The position numbers were made by a program, and so were the translations under genes. A model generated the notes under the pieces. That model had not been told where the DNA came from. It saw only the letters and a program-made list of their open reading frames with translations, and did no database searches. From Heloderma charlesbogerti (lineage: Eukaryota; Chordata; Lepidosauria; Squamata; Helodermatidae): a stretch of DNA of 64,000 nucleotides. The stretch covers positions 656,001-720,000 of the forward strand of contig JANEZZ010001491.1 in the NCBI GenBank assembly GCA_026122225.1. The letters run 5' to 3'. Within the stretch, counting starts at the first letter, position 1, and the number at the start of each line of letters is the position of its first letter. Positions 21,191 through 31,922 of the stretch are shown here, piece by piece.

Positions 21191-21912
21191 TAGGGATGTA
21201 CGAAAGTTCCGCCACGGATCTCGGGGAGGCCGAATGCCAGCGCATTCAGCCCCCCGAAATTGGTGGCGGAACGGCCCCCCCGCCCCCCCCCGGGACTTAC
21301 CTTGGGCGGATCTTCCTGGCGGCAGCGGCTCCAGCAGCAGGGCGGCGGCAGCAGCCGGTCTTCTGACCGGCTGCTGCCGCTGCCATTTCCAGGTTAAAAA
21401 AACAACAACAACGTGATAGGCTACATAAAGATTTACGTAGCCTATCACAGCTAGATTAAAAAACAACAACACTGTGATAGGCTACATAAATGTTTACGTA
21501 GCCTATCACGGCTGACTTAAAAAAAAAAAACGCACATACGCAAATGGCGGCAGCCATGGCCACCGCCATTTGCATACGCACGTTTTGTTTTTGTTTTTTT
21601 AAATCAGCCGTGATAGGCTACGTAAACATTTACGTAGCCTATCACGGCTGACTGCAGGGACACAAATGGCGGCGACTACAGCTGCCACCATTTGCGTCCC
21701 TGCTAGCCAGCGGCCAGATGTCCAGCTGCTGGCGGAGCCAGCCGGCAGCTCTGCAGAATCGCTACGGAGCACAGCCGGCCGGCCAGGATTCCAGGGGGGG
21801 AGGAATGGAGCGCCTCCCCACCCGGCGAGGATTCCGGGGGGAGGGACAGAACGCCTCCCCCCCCCACCATCAGCATAATCCCCGAAAGGTAAATGATTTT
21901 CGTACATCCCTA
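21191..21912. mobile_element. Palindrome-ladder hAT-type element, copy B
   Basis: A 722-bp element starting TAGGGATGTACGAAAGTTCC and ending ATTTTCGTACATCCCTA. It has an exact 8-bp duplication, GGTGGGTG (21183-21190 and 21913-21920). Its left end corresponds to the right end of copy A, so it lies in the opposite orientation. Three GATAGG..CCTATC palindromes (21412-21450, 21472-21511, 21607-21648) are interleaved with CAAATGGCGGC..GCCATTTG hairpins (21531-21582 and 21655-21701). A CCGGTC..GACCGG stem lies at about 21355-21371. GC-rich frames inside are not genes. Confidence 0.88.
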
Positions 21913-22079
21913 GGTGGGTGGTACCATTTTTTAAATGCTCCCCTGTGTTTAAAATTCCCCTGAAAACAGAACACCAGCACAGTGGAGGAAGGCCTAAGGC
22001 AACCTTTCTAACTGACCCGCTAGTCATTCGTTTGCAGGGGAGGGAGAATTCAAAATTGGTCCCCCTCACCTGTAGACTG

Positions 22080-22680
22080 AAGTGGTACAGTCCATTTTAG
22101 CACCTTGGAGTTCATATTTTTAAAAGGGACTTGGTTAGTGTTTGTTTTAACTGGTTTCGTTGCTTGTCCCACCATTCTTAAAAGCAAGAACAACGTTCTG
22201 TGTTTGGGAGGTTTCTTCAGCATTTGTTTTTGCTACTGTCAGTATTACTGCACACAGGATATTGGTGGAACTGAGATATACCCAGTATTCTGGGTTTGTT
22301 TGTTTGTTTGTTTAATGAAAATAAAATAAATGCTGCTCATCACTCTGTTGTCTGCTTGTTTTCCATCTCATTGTTTTGCTCCTGCATGCAGTAAAGACAG
22401 TTCTGTCTATGTGGCCATCAATGGTCACTTTTTTAGGAAAAAGAAATGGTGTGTGTGCGGAAATGCCCCATCGATGCATGATAATGATAAATTAGACATT
22501 TGTGCAAGTCTCCATGTGTATGTTGCGCTAGGGTACTTCTTTGAGGACATCAGCCTCACCTATCTGTATGAGCAAATATAAGCAAGGAAACCTGAGGAGT
22601 AAAAAAACAAAAACCAACAGCTACTGTATGGCATTGGAGTTTATGATGCAGTGGGAAGGAGAAGACATTTTGACATCACA
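22080..22680. other. Single-copy DNA with (GTTT)n
   Basis: A GTTT tract lies at 22294-22313. An 83-codon frame at 22330-22581 has no motif I recognise and no supporting context, so it is not called. Confidence 0.4.
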
Positions 22681-22681
22681 C

Positions 22682-22752
22682 TTACCCGGAACACAGCCCC
22701 ATTGAACATAGTGGGCTTTACATCTGAGTAAACAGGCAGGGGATTGCACTGT
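22682..22752. repeat. AAGTCCCATTG-family repeat fragment
   Basis: It contains ACAGCCCCATTGAACATAGT and CATCTGAGTAAACAGG, the arms of the family seen at 59727 and 63258. Confidence 0.55.
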
Positions 22753-22754
22753 CA

Positions 22755-23118
22755 GGGCTCCGTCACACGGAGCTTTTATCCTGCGATTGAGATGGCTCCT
22801 TCATGAAAGTTTGTGGGCTCTTTACATGATACCATGACCATCCAGGGCGTCCCCTGCACTAAATGCCCTTTGTTCCATTTTTAAATAGATCACAGATAAT
22901 GAGCTATCACATTACCCCGTTATGTTCCGCTTCAGTTTCCTTCATGAAAAGAGGAAAAATGGCAAGAAGAGGAGTGAGATCAATGAAAGATAATGGAAGA
23001 CTCAGGGGGGAGGGGGAAAGGAAGCGCGTGTAAAGGGAGTCAGTTGTGATCCTGCATTTAAAACAGAAGCAGAAAGCCCTGCAGAAATGCAGGATTTTAG
23101 GCTGGTGTAGAGATGGCC
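22755..23118. mobile_element. Palindrome-ended MITE (GGGCTCCTTCAC..GGTGTAGAGATGGCC), copy 1
   Basis: A 364-bp element starting GGGCTCCGTCACACGGAGCT and ending GGCTGGTGTAGAGATGGCC, flanked by TCA on each side (22752-22754 and 23119-23121). The interior AATAGATCACAGATAATGAG and TGCATTTAAAACAGAAGCAG is shared, inverted, with 56171-56550. The class is uncertain; a 3-bp duplication suggests a PIF/Harbinger-like element. Confidence 0.62.
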
Positions 23119-23539
23119 TCAGAGTGGTACATTGTTTAATACCTTAGAACAGGTATGTTCTAAGATATGGCTGCCAAAGCCATTTTTATTGCCTTCTGGC
23201 AGGCCTTGAATTTAAATCAAGGCATAGTAAGCAAAAAAAGGGGGGGCAACTTTGACTGTAATGAAAAAAAAATGTTTCCAAGCTGTAAAGAAACGGAGAT
23301 GTTCCCTACTTCAATTTTGCCGCTCCCTTTTTTGTTTTTATATATCGTATGTACACATAGACATATGCAGCATTATGGACTGAGCAGGACCTGCCTTCCA
23401 TAACTGGGAACCCCTTACTGCAGCTAGATGACACCAACCTTGTTAAAGAAGCTGACTTCTCATGCGGGTGCCCATTTGTGTGGCAAAATTAATTTCTGGG
23501 CCACAGACCGGAGTACAGAGCGACACAGATGCTAGCTTT

Positions 23540-24060
23540 TCCTGCAAGCAGGACTCTCTCCTAATTTTTAACTTATTTCTCAGGAAATGTGTGAATGTGC
23601 TGTTGTTATTTTTAGATTACAAACCTAGAAGATAGAAAACTATGATTTTGTGAAGCGGCTCTGATTATGGAGAGGACGATGTTTAGCTGCAGGCAGAATT
23701 AACAATCCACAGCTTTGCTTGACCTCTGGATGTCTGGAGAGACTCTGCTAAAACATACTGAAACTTTGTTGTGCTCCTCAGCGAGGGAATGGAAGCATCG
23801 ATTGCTTTGTGATTATTAGCTAGAGTGGGATAAGCCTTCTCCTTATTATGCAGATTAGTGGAGCTCTCCGTTCCAACATATTGTGCAGATGCAGGAGAGC
23901 AGCTGCTCTTGCAGATGGTAAGTACACAGCTCCATTAGTATGTATCTATTGTCTGCTCTTGGCTTGCTTAGAGGATAGAAGGACTGTGTGAAGAGGAATT
24001 GTTACACAGTCAAATGTAAAGGAGAGCACATACTGGGGGGGGGGGATACATGCCCAAGAG
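23540..24060. promoter_or_regulatory. Candidate conserved noncoding block
   Basis: Repeat-free DNA with balanced composition, including TGTGATTATTAGCTAGAGTG, ATTATGCAGATTAGTGGAGC and CAGGCAGAATTAACAATCCA. The word CAGATGGTAAGTAC at 23914-23927 would be a good splice donor, so a noncoding exon is an alternative. No partner acceptor or coding frame supports a gene. Confidence 0.27.
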
Positions 24061-25430
24061 ACTATTTACACAGCAGGGCAGACAATAATCAAATTAAAGT
24101 CTACCCTAAATAAGGAGTATCATATGTCACAATTAAGCCTCAAGGTTTGTTAAAAAAAAAAACAAATGAGACAGTAAAATAAAGAAAAACAACCAGTGCC
24201 GATACACATGCAAAATTAAATCAGTAGGCTTCTTAGGACACAAGCCAAAGTTAAGCACTTTTAAGTCCCGGTGAGTACAATGGAAGAATTAAGCAGATGC
24301 TTCATGGGACTTTGACTGGTATTTTATCCTGATTGTTTTGCAATATATTGATGCATGTAAAATATCAATATGTGAGCAATGAAACTTATTTGAAAAGCAC
24401 AGCCCAAACTTTACAGAAGCAAATACCTCCTTCCCCAAAATTCATGAGACTGCAAAATTCGCATCTTGCAAATTCTCTTCAGTCACACAGCTCAACATGA
24501 AATGTCATGACATTGCCTCGTCAAACTTCAACTAATGATATTCTTCTAGGGTTCATACGCTGATAGCTTTAGCTTGGTTATTGAAATGTGTGCCCTAGGA
24601 TCATCATAGCTGTTTGGAAAACGAGCACATGATTTTCAAATTTGGGAATATAATTGAATTTCAAACATGTGTAAGCCTTCATTTCATCCCTAATTGCTTG
24701 AGGAACTCTTCTGTTTCTATAGAATCTTTCTATATGGAAATAGCAAATCCAGTTTGCATTTCACGCTGGCTGCCAAGACAAATCCCACTCCTTAATTCCA
24801 GGCCAATTCTAGTGTCTGAAGGAGGAACGGAACTCACACAGCCCAACGTTTCATCCCATCGTCACCACCATGATGAGGTCAGCTTCATGGGTTGCATCTA
24901 ACAACACATGAGCAGAATTGTGTGCACAACAAGTGTTCCCACCTTCTACTCGGATACTCCCCAGATTCTCTGGAGGGTGAGGGAGCCATAAGGAATGGCC
25001 TTGGATGGTGCTTGTGCAAGCTGCCCACACCCAATTTTTGGCAATTTCCCCTTCAGCTACAACCCTTGCCTCCCCCCCAGTATCACATCCCAATTCTTTA
25101 CTGAGCGTCTCCTGACCCTCAGGAGAAAAGTTTTGTGGGATTCAGGGGGCCACAGTGGGAGGCAAGCCCAGTTGTATGAGTGGACATTTGCTGACATAAT
25201 GTTGACTGGAACACTCTGTGCGGAATTTTTACTAGTCCTTCAAAAAGGCACCAGTGCTGAGGTTTTTGTGCTATGCAGATTTATTTACATTTAATTCACT
25301 AATCTGACTATTAATAAACTAAAGGTGTTTAACTGGTTGACTGGTGGTGGTGTTGGCAATGACAACTCTGACTACAACCACTGTTGTTATTGCTGCTGTT
25401 ATGACTACTACGGTTAACTATTCAGGGCCA
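24060..25430. other. Single-copy DNA
   Basis: It contains a G-run near 24035-24045 and a poly-A near 24150. No supported feature; the short frames lack motifs. Confidence 0.4.
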
Positions 25431-25495
25431 TCAGTGTACTTGACAAAGAGAGAGACAGGTCCCTGTGCCAAGGAGCTTACACTGTGAAGTTTGAC
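25430..25495 (-). mobile_element. Old LINE (CR1/L3-like) 3' tail fragment
   Basis: Read on the minus strand, TGTAAGCTCCTTGGCACAGG, GACCTGTCTCTCTCTTTGTC and AAGTACACTGATGGCCCTGA resemble the common 3' end of ancient CR1/L3-type elements. Very short. Confidence 0.45.
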
Positions 25496-25657
25496 AGAAA
25501 AGAAGATGGTGTGGAGGGATGAGAGGTCATGGCTAAGATAGCTAACATTGCTAACATCTGCAAATACAATTAAATTTGATTGCATTTAGGGATAAAGGAT
25601 GGTGAGGGTGGGGGAATATGGGTTTGAAGGAAGTGGGAAAGCGGATGCCGTTTAGGT

Positions 25658-26008
25658 AAGGGATGGGGAACCCTTTTCTGCCCTGGGGCCAAATTCCTTT
25701 TCAGAGAAGCTCCTGGGAGCCACATTCCAGTGGTGGATGGGGTCAAAGGCAAAAGGAGAGGGCCAAAAATATAAACAATGACAGTATATTTTAGCTTAAA
25801 GCTCCTACTGCCATTAACGAAGCCTTAGAAGAGGCAGCTTGACCATTTATAACTGCACAAAAGCCAGGAACCCCCAAATGATGAGTTCCTGGAGGAAAGG
25901 GGTGGTGCCAGGGGAAAGGGTCACAGTCATGTGAGGAACCCCAGAGGCCTGTACTGGAACCCTAGGAGGGATGTATTTGGCCCCAGGGCCTGAGTTTCCG
26001 CACCCCTG
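25658..26008. mobile_element. hAT-like element with AAGGGATGGGGAAC/CACCCCTG ends
   Basis: A 351-bp element. The left side has AAGGGATGGGGAACCCTTTT and GCCCTGGGGCCAAATTCC. The right side has TTTGGCCCCAGGGCCTGAGT and CCGCACCCCTG. Flanks GTTTAGGT (25650-25657) and ATTTAGGT (26009-26016) match at 7 of 8 positions. It encodes no transposase. Confidence 0.78.
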
Positions 26009-26033
26009 ATTTAGGTGTTTGGAGAGTGAGTTC

Positions 26034-26205
26034 CTGTGGAGGCTGGTGGCTCCGATTTCACAGGGCGGGGGGGGGGCTGAGAATCCATTCTGCATTTCAG
26101 TCAGAACCTGCCAGGACTCTAAAGGAGCTATCCAAGGTGCTGGACCTATTTGGGGGGTAGGGTTCAGCACCATGAGTAGCTCCTTTAGATTCACAGCCTC
26201 CACTG
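26034..26205. mobile_element. CAGTGGAGGCT-family hAT-like MITE, copy 2
   Basis: A 172-bp element with ends CTGTGGAGGCTGGTGGCTCC and CAGCCTCCACTG. The stem contains CTAAAGGAGCTATCCAAGGT. Flanks GTGAGTTC (26026-26033) and GTGAATTC (26206-26213) match at 7 of 8 positions. It lies only 17 bp past the end of the preceding hAT-like element. Confidence 0.82.
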
Positions 26206-26213
26206 GTGAATTC

Positions 26214-27104
26214 TACATGTGAGGAGCAACCAGAGAGCACATACCCCTTCACACAACCTGTAAGCTGCCAGGGGACTCAAAGTAGGGAGTGAGGCAGCAG
26301 AGTGCAGGTGCCTTTCGCCCTGTGCCGCCAGGAAAGACTGTGAATACTACAGTGCCACACCTATGGTGCCTGGAGCTGGGACGATAGCTTTTCAGTCCAG
26401 CCAGGGCAAGACCACGTGACCTGAGGAAACCATGCGAGCACAGCAGGGTCTATATAATTCTTTCTTTAAGCTGAATTCCGCTCTCTGAGTAACTTCTCAG
26501 ATCAAGTAACAGTACAGACCACCTTAGCTCATCCCATTGGCTACCTGACTACACTTCTGCCTCTGGCACTTTAGCTCTCATCTGCCCAACCACCCTCCTG
26601 TCCTTGTTTGGCTGATTCAGGGCCTGATCTCCACCCCATCTTCTACCTCTGGCCCATTTGACTCTTAACTACCTTTGCCAGAATCAGACCCCAGCTGCAG
26701 CCTGTCATGGACCCAGGCCTGGCAAAAGCCTTAAGGCAATAGGATATTTTGATTTTATTTTCCTTATCATAAAATTGTGAAATATCTCCTCATTAGAAGT
26801 TCATTTGGGTGCTTTAAAAAAAAGTGTTTGCATTTACAAAGTGATATACTGCGGCATACCTAGGAAGTATGCAGAAATCAACACTACCTTTGGGTAGGCT
26901 TGTTTCATTTCCATCCTGACAGGCTCGTGACTACCCAAGAGCAGTGTTAGAGGGGGGACTCCACAACAAAATGCCGTCTTATCTGCAGCAAGAGTGCTCC
27001 GGTTCAAGGCTTCAGCTGAACAAAATATAGGTGAAATTCAGATATTGCTGCAACTTGCAGGCAGATGCACAAGCGCAAAGCACATTATGAAAACCCTCAT
27101 TGTA
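26214..27104. other. Single-copy DNA
   Basis: No recognisable gene or repeat end. Confidence 0.4.
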
Positions 27105-27105
27105 A

Positions 27106-27107
<2 letters not shown>

Positions 27108-27144
<37 letters not shown>
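27108..27144. repeat. (TTA)n microsatellite
   Basis: An ATT/TTA run of about 12 units. Confidence 0.95.
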
Positions 27145-27239
27145 TGAGTTGAACCGGTTCTGCTAATGTTTTTTAATGCAATATGCTGATTTTCAAGCTT
27201 TACCTCCTTCTCCAGTAATCGCCTTCTCCCATAAACATG

Positions 27240-27632
27240 CCCAACTTTTAAGATCAGCTTTGGAAGCCTTGCTCTCTGTCCTGCTGATGTGGGAAATAAG
27301 ATAAGTAGATACAAGAGACAAGGTCTTTTCAATGTCGCAAAAAAATTGGAATGGCCTCTCACTGGAGATCAGTCAGACCACCCCCTTCTGTCCTTCAGTA
27401 AGCTTTGATATTTTAAAAAAATTTCAGTAAGCTTTCACTGTTTAATTGTCTGCTGCTGTGAGATTATTTCATTGGACAATGCTATTTTTATTGCTGCTTT
27501 TATAGTTTTGCTTGGCTGTTTAACATTTTTATTGCCTTACCATTGTATGGATATATGGCTTATTTTGTTAGCCACCTTGAGTGTGCTTGTACACAAAAGC
27601 AAGATACAAATAAATGACAATAATCTCTCACC
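27240..27632 (+). mobile_element. L2-like LINE 3' end (ORF tail plus 3' UTR)
   Basis: Near 27318-27385 the plus strand decodes to a TRDKVFSM..NWNGLSLEI-like stretch, the degraded carboxy end of an L2-type polymerase. It is followed by an AT-rich 3' UTR with TTTTATAGTTTTGCTTGGCT and AGATACAAATAAATGACAAT at the end. It is inactive and 5'-truncated. Confidence 0.6.
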
Positions 27633-27689
27633 CTTCTAAATAATTCTCTGGCTGTCCTGGGTTACCCACAATAACTAGGATCAGTAAAG

Positions 27690-27780
27690 CTGCAAACCTA
27701 CACCCACTTACCTGGGAGTAAGCCCCATTTAATTCAGTGGGACTTGCTTCTGAGGAGACATGCCTAGGATTGCAGTGTAA
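27690..27780. repeat. AAGTCCCATTG-family palindromic repeat
   Basis: It contains CACTTACCTGGGAGTAAGCC, CAGTGGGACTTGCTTCTGAG and ATGCCTAGGATTGCAGTGTA, complementary halves of a roughly 90-bp repeat that recurs at 27795, 59727 and 63258. Confidence 0.65.
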
Positions 27781-27794
27781 CAGAGGAGTTCTAC

Positions 27795-28020
27795 ACCACT
27801 CACAGTGCAGTCCTATCAGGGACAGGGAACCTGTGGCCTTCCAGATATTGCTGGACTACAGGTCCCATCATCCATTATCATTGGCCATGCTGGCTGTGGA
27901 ACCCAAAAGCATACTGGAGGCCACATGTTCCCCACTCCTGCTATACATGTCTAATCCGAAGCAAGTCCCAATGTGTTCAATGGGGTTTACTCCCAGGTAA
28001 GTGGGTGTAGGATGGCAGCC
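27795..28020. repeat. AAGTCCCATTG-family repeat interrupted by a MITE
   Basis: The left stub GTGCAGTCCTAT (27804-27816) and the right part CTATACATGTCTAATCCGAA through CCAGGTAAGTGGGTGTAGGA (27941-28020) form one copy of the family. The MITE at 27817-27940 sits inside it. Confidence 0.6.
27817..27940. mobile_element. Nested hAT-like MITE (CAGGGACAGGGAACCTG)
   Basis: The left end CAGGGACAGGGAACCTGTGG pairs with the right end CCACATGTTCCCCACTCCTG. The core is GGACTACAGGTCCCATCATC. It is inserted in the repeat above, sharing CTAT at both junctions. Confidence 0.7.
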
Positions 28021-28542
28021 TTGCCACTAGGCCTCTTTTATGTTACAGCTTGAAGGGATCTACAATAAATGCCTTTCTACATGAGGCATTTATTGTGTGC
28101 TCATGATTCCACACTCATGGTAGTTTACATGACATCGTCATCCTCCAGGGTCTTTCCTATGCTTTGCAGCCATTATACTGTTTTTGTTTGTTTGTTTTTT
28201 CTAACTAGGAAAGTCTGGTATTTCCCTGAATGTTGGCATGAAACCTGGTGTATTTGCACAATTCTGCTATACCAGGAGCGCCACCTAATGGTTGTATAAT
28301 GGAACATATAGAAAGGCAGAGAAAGAAAACCTTTGGAACAAACATATGTAAACAAGCTGACCTTAATCCCACAAAGGATCTGGAAGGAGAAACCTCAGTA
28401 AAATGGCTCAGTGAAACATGTAGAAAAGCCCTGGGAGTCTGTGGGATGGTTAATCCAGGTAGTGTTCAGGTGTGTTCTTTGGCACTAAAACCCCTCAAAA
28501 CCAATTCATTTCCTTAAACCCATTCCTAAACGCTATTGATCA

Positions 28543-28660
28543 GGGATGGGAAACCTGTGGCCCTCCAGATGTTGTTGGACTCCAGCACCCATCAGCCCCA
28601 ATGAGCACATCCAAAGGTCAGGGATGATGGGAACTGTAACTGTTTGGTGGGCTGGGCAGT
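28543..28660. mobile_element. hAT-like MITE (CAGGGATGGGAAACCTGTGG)
   Basis: It begins CAGGGATGGGAAACCTGTGG then CCCTCCAGATGTTGTTGGAC; the right half AGGGATGATGGGAACTGTAA is partial. The right terminal repeat appears lost. Confidence 0.6.
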
Positions 28661-28799
28661 GCAGTTATGATAGGGAAGACAGCTTATATGCCTCTTTATT
28701 GCTGCTTTTACTTGTAAAATTGTTCTGAATATTTCATCCACATGCCTTAGAAAATTAGAATTCCACAGACCAGTATTAATTCAGGATACTCTGGTAAAG

Positions 28800-28872
28800 G
28801 CCACAATCCTATGAGGATTTATTTGGGAGTCAGTGGAACCTACTGAGTGGAACCTTCATGCATAGGATTGGT
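28800..28872. repeat. AAGTCCCATTG-family repeat, degraded
   Basis: Ends CCACAATCCTATGAGG and CATGCATAGGATTGG enclose a diverged AGTCAGTGGAACCTACTGAG centre. Confidence 0.5.
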
Positions 28873-28973
28873 TGTTAGGACTACTTCCAGAATCATGTGA
28901 GTGGACTTCGGCTTGAGCAACAGACTTTTCCTCTCCTCCCCACTTCATCTCCCTGCATACATCCCCGAATAAG

Positions 28974-29310
28974 ACCATATGAACATACAAACAGCCATGC
29001 TGGATCAGTCCAAGGGTCCATCCAGTCCAGCCTTCTGTTCACACAGTGGCCAACCAGCTGCCACGGGAAACCCACAAGCAGGATATGAGTGCAACAGCAC
29101 CCTCCCGCCCATGTTGCCCAGCAACTGGTGTACACAGGCATACTGCAGGTACTGGAGGTAGCACAGAGCCATCAGGACTAGTAGCCATTGATGGCCTTCT
29201 CTGCCATGAATTTGTCCAATTCCCTTTTAAAGCCATCCAAACTGGTGGCCATCTCTACATCTGGTGGAAATGAGTTCCATAGTTCAACTATGCACTGTGT
29301 GAAGAAGTGA
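28974..29310 (-). mobile_element. CR1-type LINE, 3' end
   Basis: In plus text it starts ATATGAACATACAAACAGCC, with TGTTCACACAGTGGCCAACC downstream. In the minus sense a frame at 29471-29178 ends with LWNSFPPDVEMATSLDGFKR and ELDKFMAEKAINGY, the CR1 polymerase carboxy end, with a stop just after and then the 3' UTR. The copy is 5'-truncated and dead. Confidence 0.85.
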
Positions 29311-29319
29311 AAATCTGCT

Positions 29320-29835
29320 CTGGAGGGCCCCCAACCCTCCTGAGTAGATTTGGCTGGGGCATGGGGGAATATAGGAAGGAAGAGGAATCCGCTGTGCTGG
29401 CAGATGCCATTCCATCCATGGACAGACACAACAGAATTCCACTGTGAGTTTTTAAAGCCTCCAATCTGCAACCCTGCAATCCTCCACTAACCATTGACCA
29501 GATTTCTTTCATCTGCTTTTAAGCACGAAAGCAACCCTTGAAGGATGAGCAGGTAAAGAATGCCACTGGATCAGTTAAACAATCTGGTGGGGATACCTGT
29601 GATGTATAAAATGGAGCACATATGTTATTAATCGTTTTTTTAAAAAAATCAATATATTTCCTGTACAATTTGACCATATGTTTGGGTTAATAGAAACACA
29701 ATATTTAGTCTTCAGAAAGAACCATTTGGATCATATTTCATAATTTTTGAATCAATATTTCAGATGAGGTTGCTCTTAAATTCTGTACCTTCCCTTTATC
29801 TCTTTATTACTCCTCAAAGTGTACGCCGTAGTACA
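29320..29835. other. Single-copy or low-copy DNA
   Basis: The segment near 29310-29420 (GGGCCCCCAACCCTCCTGAG) shares words with 48780-48830, suggesting a low-copy repeat. The rest is unrecognised. Confidence 0.35.
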
Positions 29836-29839
29836 ATCC

Positions 29840-29935
29840 TGTCCTACAACTCCCATTGTCCCCAGCCAGGATACCCATGCTGGCTGAGGACAATAGGAGT
29901 TGTCCGAAACATCTGACACTGGGTTAGGGAAGGCT
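29840..29935. mobile_element. Palindromic MITE fragment (ACTCCCAT family)
   Basis: CCTACAACTCCCATTGTCCC pairs with GACAATAGGAGTTGTCC across a short loop; the right side ends GGGTTAGGGAAGGCTG. The left terminal repeat is missing. Confidence 0.55.
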
Positions 29936-30854
29936 GCACAATACACTTAGCTGGTAAGCAAAATCACAGACTACAAACATGGAAAAGAATCCCATTCTGG
30001 GCACTGCTGTGACATGGCCTGATGTCAACAGCTGGATTAGGTAAATCTCTTAGTTATGTAGGTTTTATAAACATTTCACGGGGGTGTCTGTTCTTTTTGT
30101 TCCTTTTGGCAATCTTTGATGTTGCATTTCTCAGAGTGGCTTGCTTCATTTCCTATTTTTTTGGGGGGGGGTGCGCACATACATTTTAAAATCAACAATA
30201 GCCATGCTTACAGAGATCTGTTTCTCTCACACAACCTTTGAAATCTCCTAGAATCCAATTACTAGGATTTGGGAAGGACTGAACTAATCCCATAACTGTT
30301 CTCTCGACAGATTCTATTACCCTGAAACACCCAGGCTTGCTTTTGGAAATGTAGAATAATAACGCTAACCATGATAGTTATAGAGAATGCTTCTGTAGCA
30401 TTACTAAGCCACTTCTGACAGGAAGAACATAGCCAGGAGGGTGCGGGGGGACAGCAGAGTAGAAAGAGCAGTAGTATTTCTTCAAGTAAGCTCTTCAGGT
30501 TTTGAATTTGCTTTTGAGCTGGTAGAAAGCGATTTAATTCAACAGTTTCAGCTTTCCGTAATTTCATACTGGGGTCTACATATATCAAGAGGTCAGCCTC
30601 TCACCTGTATCAGAAAAGCTGCTGAAGTCATGGAACACCGCCCAGAGTATATAGAAATATGCTGGGAATAGTTTAAGTTTGCCTAACCCAGAAAGAAAAG
30701 ATTGGATGTATCAGATTTACCAGTTGCATCTTCCACTTCCCATAGGCCAGCTCAGTGGTATACCAGAAAAGCAGTCCAGTTAGGAGGTGGGCCTCTATCC
30801 TTATCAAGCCCCCCCCCCTTTGCTGGATAAACAGGGAAGTTGGAGGATATTTTA
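29936..30854. other. Single-copy DNA
   Basis: A G-run near 30162. No supported gene. Confidence 0.4.
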
Positions 30855-30857
30855 AGT

Positions 30858-30998
30858 CAGGGATGGGGAACTTATGGACCTGCAGATATCACTGGAGTCC
30901 AACTTCCATCACCCCCAGCCAGCATGGCCAATGGTCAACGATGATGGAAGCTGTAGTCCTACCACATCTGGACAGCCCAAGCTTTCCCACTCTCGCAT
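30858..30998. mobile_element. hAT-like MITE (CAGGGATGGGGAACTTATGG)
   Basis: Left end CAGGGATGGGGAACTTATGG. The centre CAACTTCCATCACCCCCAGC pairs with ACGATGATGGAAGCTGTAGT. The right end AGCTTTCCCACTCTCGC is diverged. Confidence 0.65.
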
Positions 30999-31159
30999 TA
31001 AGTCGAGCAGATTTCATGCCCTTGCGGGATGTTGGACTACATGGAATTTTGCCTCTTATTTTGCAAAAACCACATCTTTAATCATGCTGTTAGTTTCTGA
31101 AGCTGGATCTATACATAAAAATTAGCGCATAGATTTTTTTATCCAAATATGTGTCCTCT

Positions 31160-31162
31160 TTT

Positions 31163-31222
<60 letters not shown>
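31160..31222. repeat. (TTTC)n microsatellite
   Basis: A run of about 15 TTTC units, which produces artificial KERKKERK frames on the minus strand. Confidence 0.97.
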
Positions 31223-31284
31223 GCAGGGGGAGAGTGATGTGTAAGTGGCCAACCAAGCACTGCTTGAAGTTCTGAAACCTACGC

Positions 31285-31922
31285 CTTGTGCAGGATGACA
31301 TATTGGGGAACACAGGATGCTGCCTTCTACTGAGTTGGACCCTTGGTCCATTTAGCCCAGTATTGTTGACACTGACTGGCAGCGGCGCTCCGGGGTTTCA
31401 AGCAGGATTCTTTCCTCACCCTACCTGGAGAAGCCGGGAATCGAACCTGGGACCTTCCACATGCAAAACACATGCTCTGCCATAAGAGATGTATGGGAAA
31501 TTTGTTTTAATCAAGCTTTACCCAGTTCACACCTTATGAACCAAACAGACTCAGATGCAATCTGCAGTCAAACTCCATACATTTCCAAGTGATTTGCAGA
31601 CCCCCCCCAAATGTGGTTGACAGCATGCGGACATTTGAAAAATGCACATTAAAAATGCATACTTTTGAAAAATGTACACAAATATGCTTTGATCAATGGG
31701 GGAAGAATGCATACCTTTCAAAGCTGTGCACAACTGATGTGTACACTTGGGAAAATGCACATGAAAATATATACAGATGTTCATGCAGAAAGAAAAACAA
31801 AACAAATGCTTACAATCTGATATGGATTCGAGTAGGAACAAGCTTCAGAATGGAATTTGGAGAACTTTGGTGAGCTCATGTTTTGCTGAGTTGCACATCC
31901 CTACCTGCCACTAAGTTAGGGG
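31285..31922 (-). mobile_element. tRNA-derived SINE, split by a hAT-like insertion
   Basis: On the minus strand from 31482 the sequence runs TGGCAGAGCATGTGTTTTGC (A-box region), then CAGGTTCGATTCCCGGCTTC (a good B box, GGTTCGATTCC). Next comes a body with TGCCAGTCAGTGTCAACAAT, and a tail TAAATGGACCAAGGGTCCAA..CAGTAGAAGGCAGCATCCTG like CR1/L3-type ends. The first bases of the tRNA-like head continue at 31911-31922 (CTAAGTTAGG in plus text) beyond the insertion at 31483-31903. The head resembles tRNA-Ala. It is a retroposon, not a tRNA gene. Confidence 0.78.
31483..31903. mobile_element. AT-rich hAT-like element inside a SINE head
   Basis: It starts TAAGAGATGTATGGGAAATT and ends GAGTTGCACATCCCTA, 421 bp. 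Flanks CTCTGCCA and ACCTGCCA match at 6 of 8 positions (the right flank overlaps the last base). It is a relative of 3462-3843 in reverse orientation. The interior has TTTGAAAAATGCACATTAAA-type AT-rich runs and no transposase. Confidence 0.65.

Noticed and set aside
31122..31351. Lys/Glu-rich coding frames
   Set aside because: They are created by the (TTTC)n microsatellite.
31440..31482. tRNA gene on the minus strand
   Set aside because: A and B boxes are present, but there is no acceptor stem and the head continues into a SINE body.
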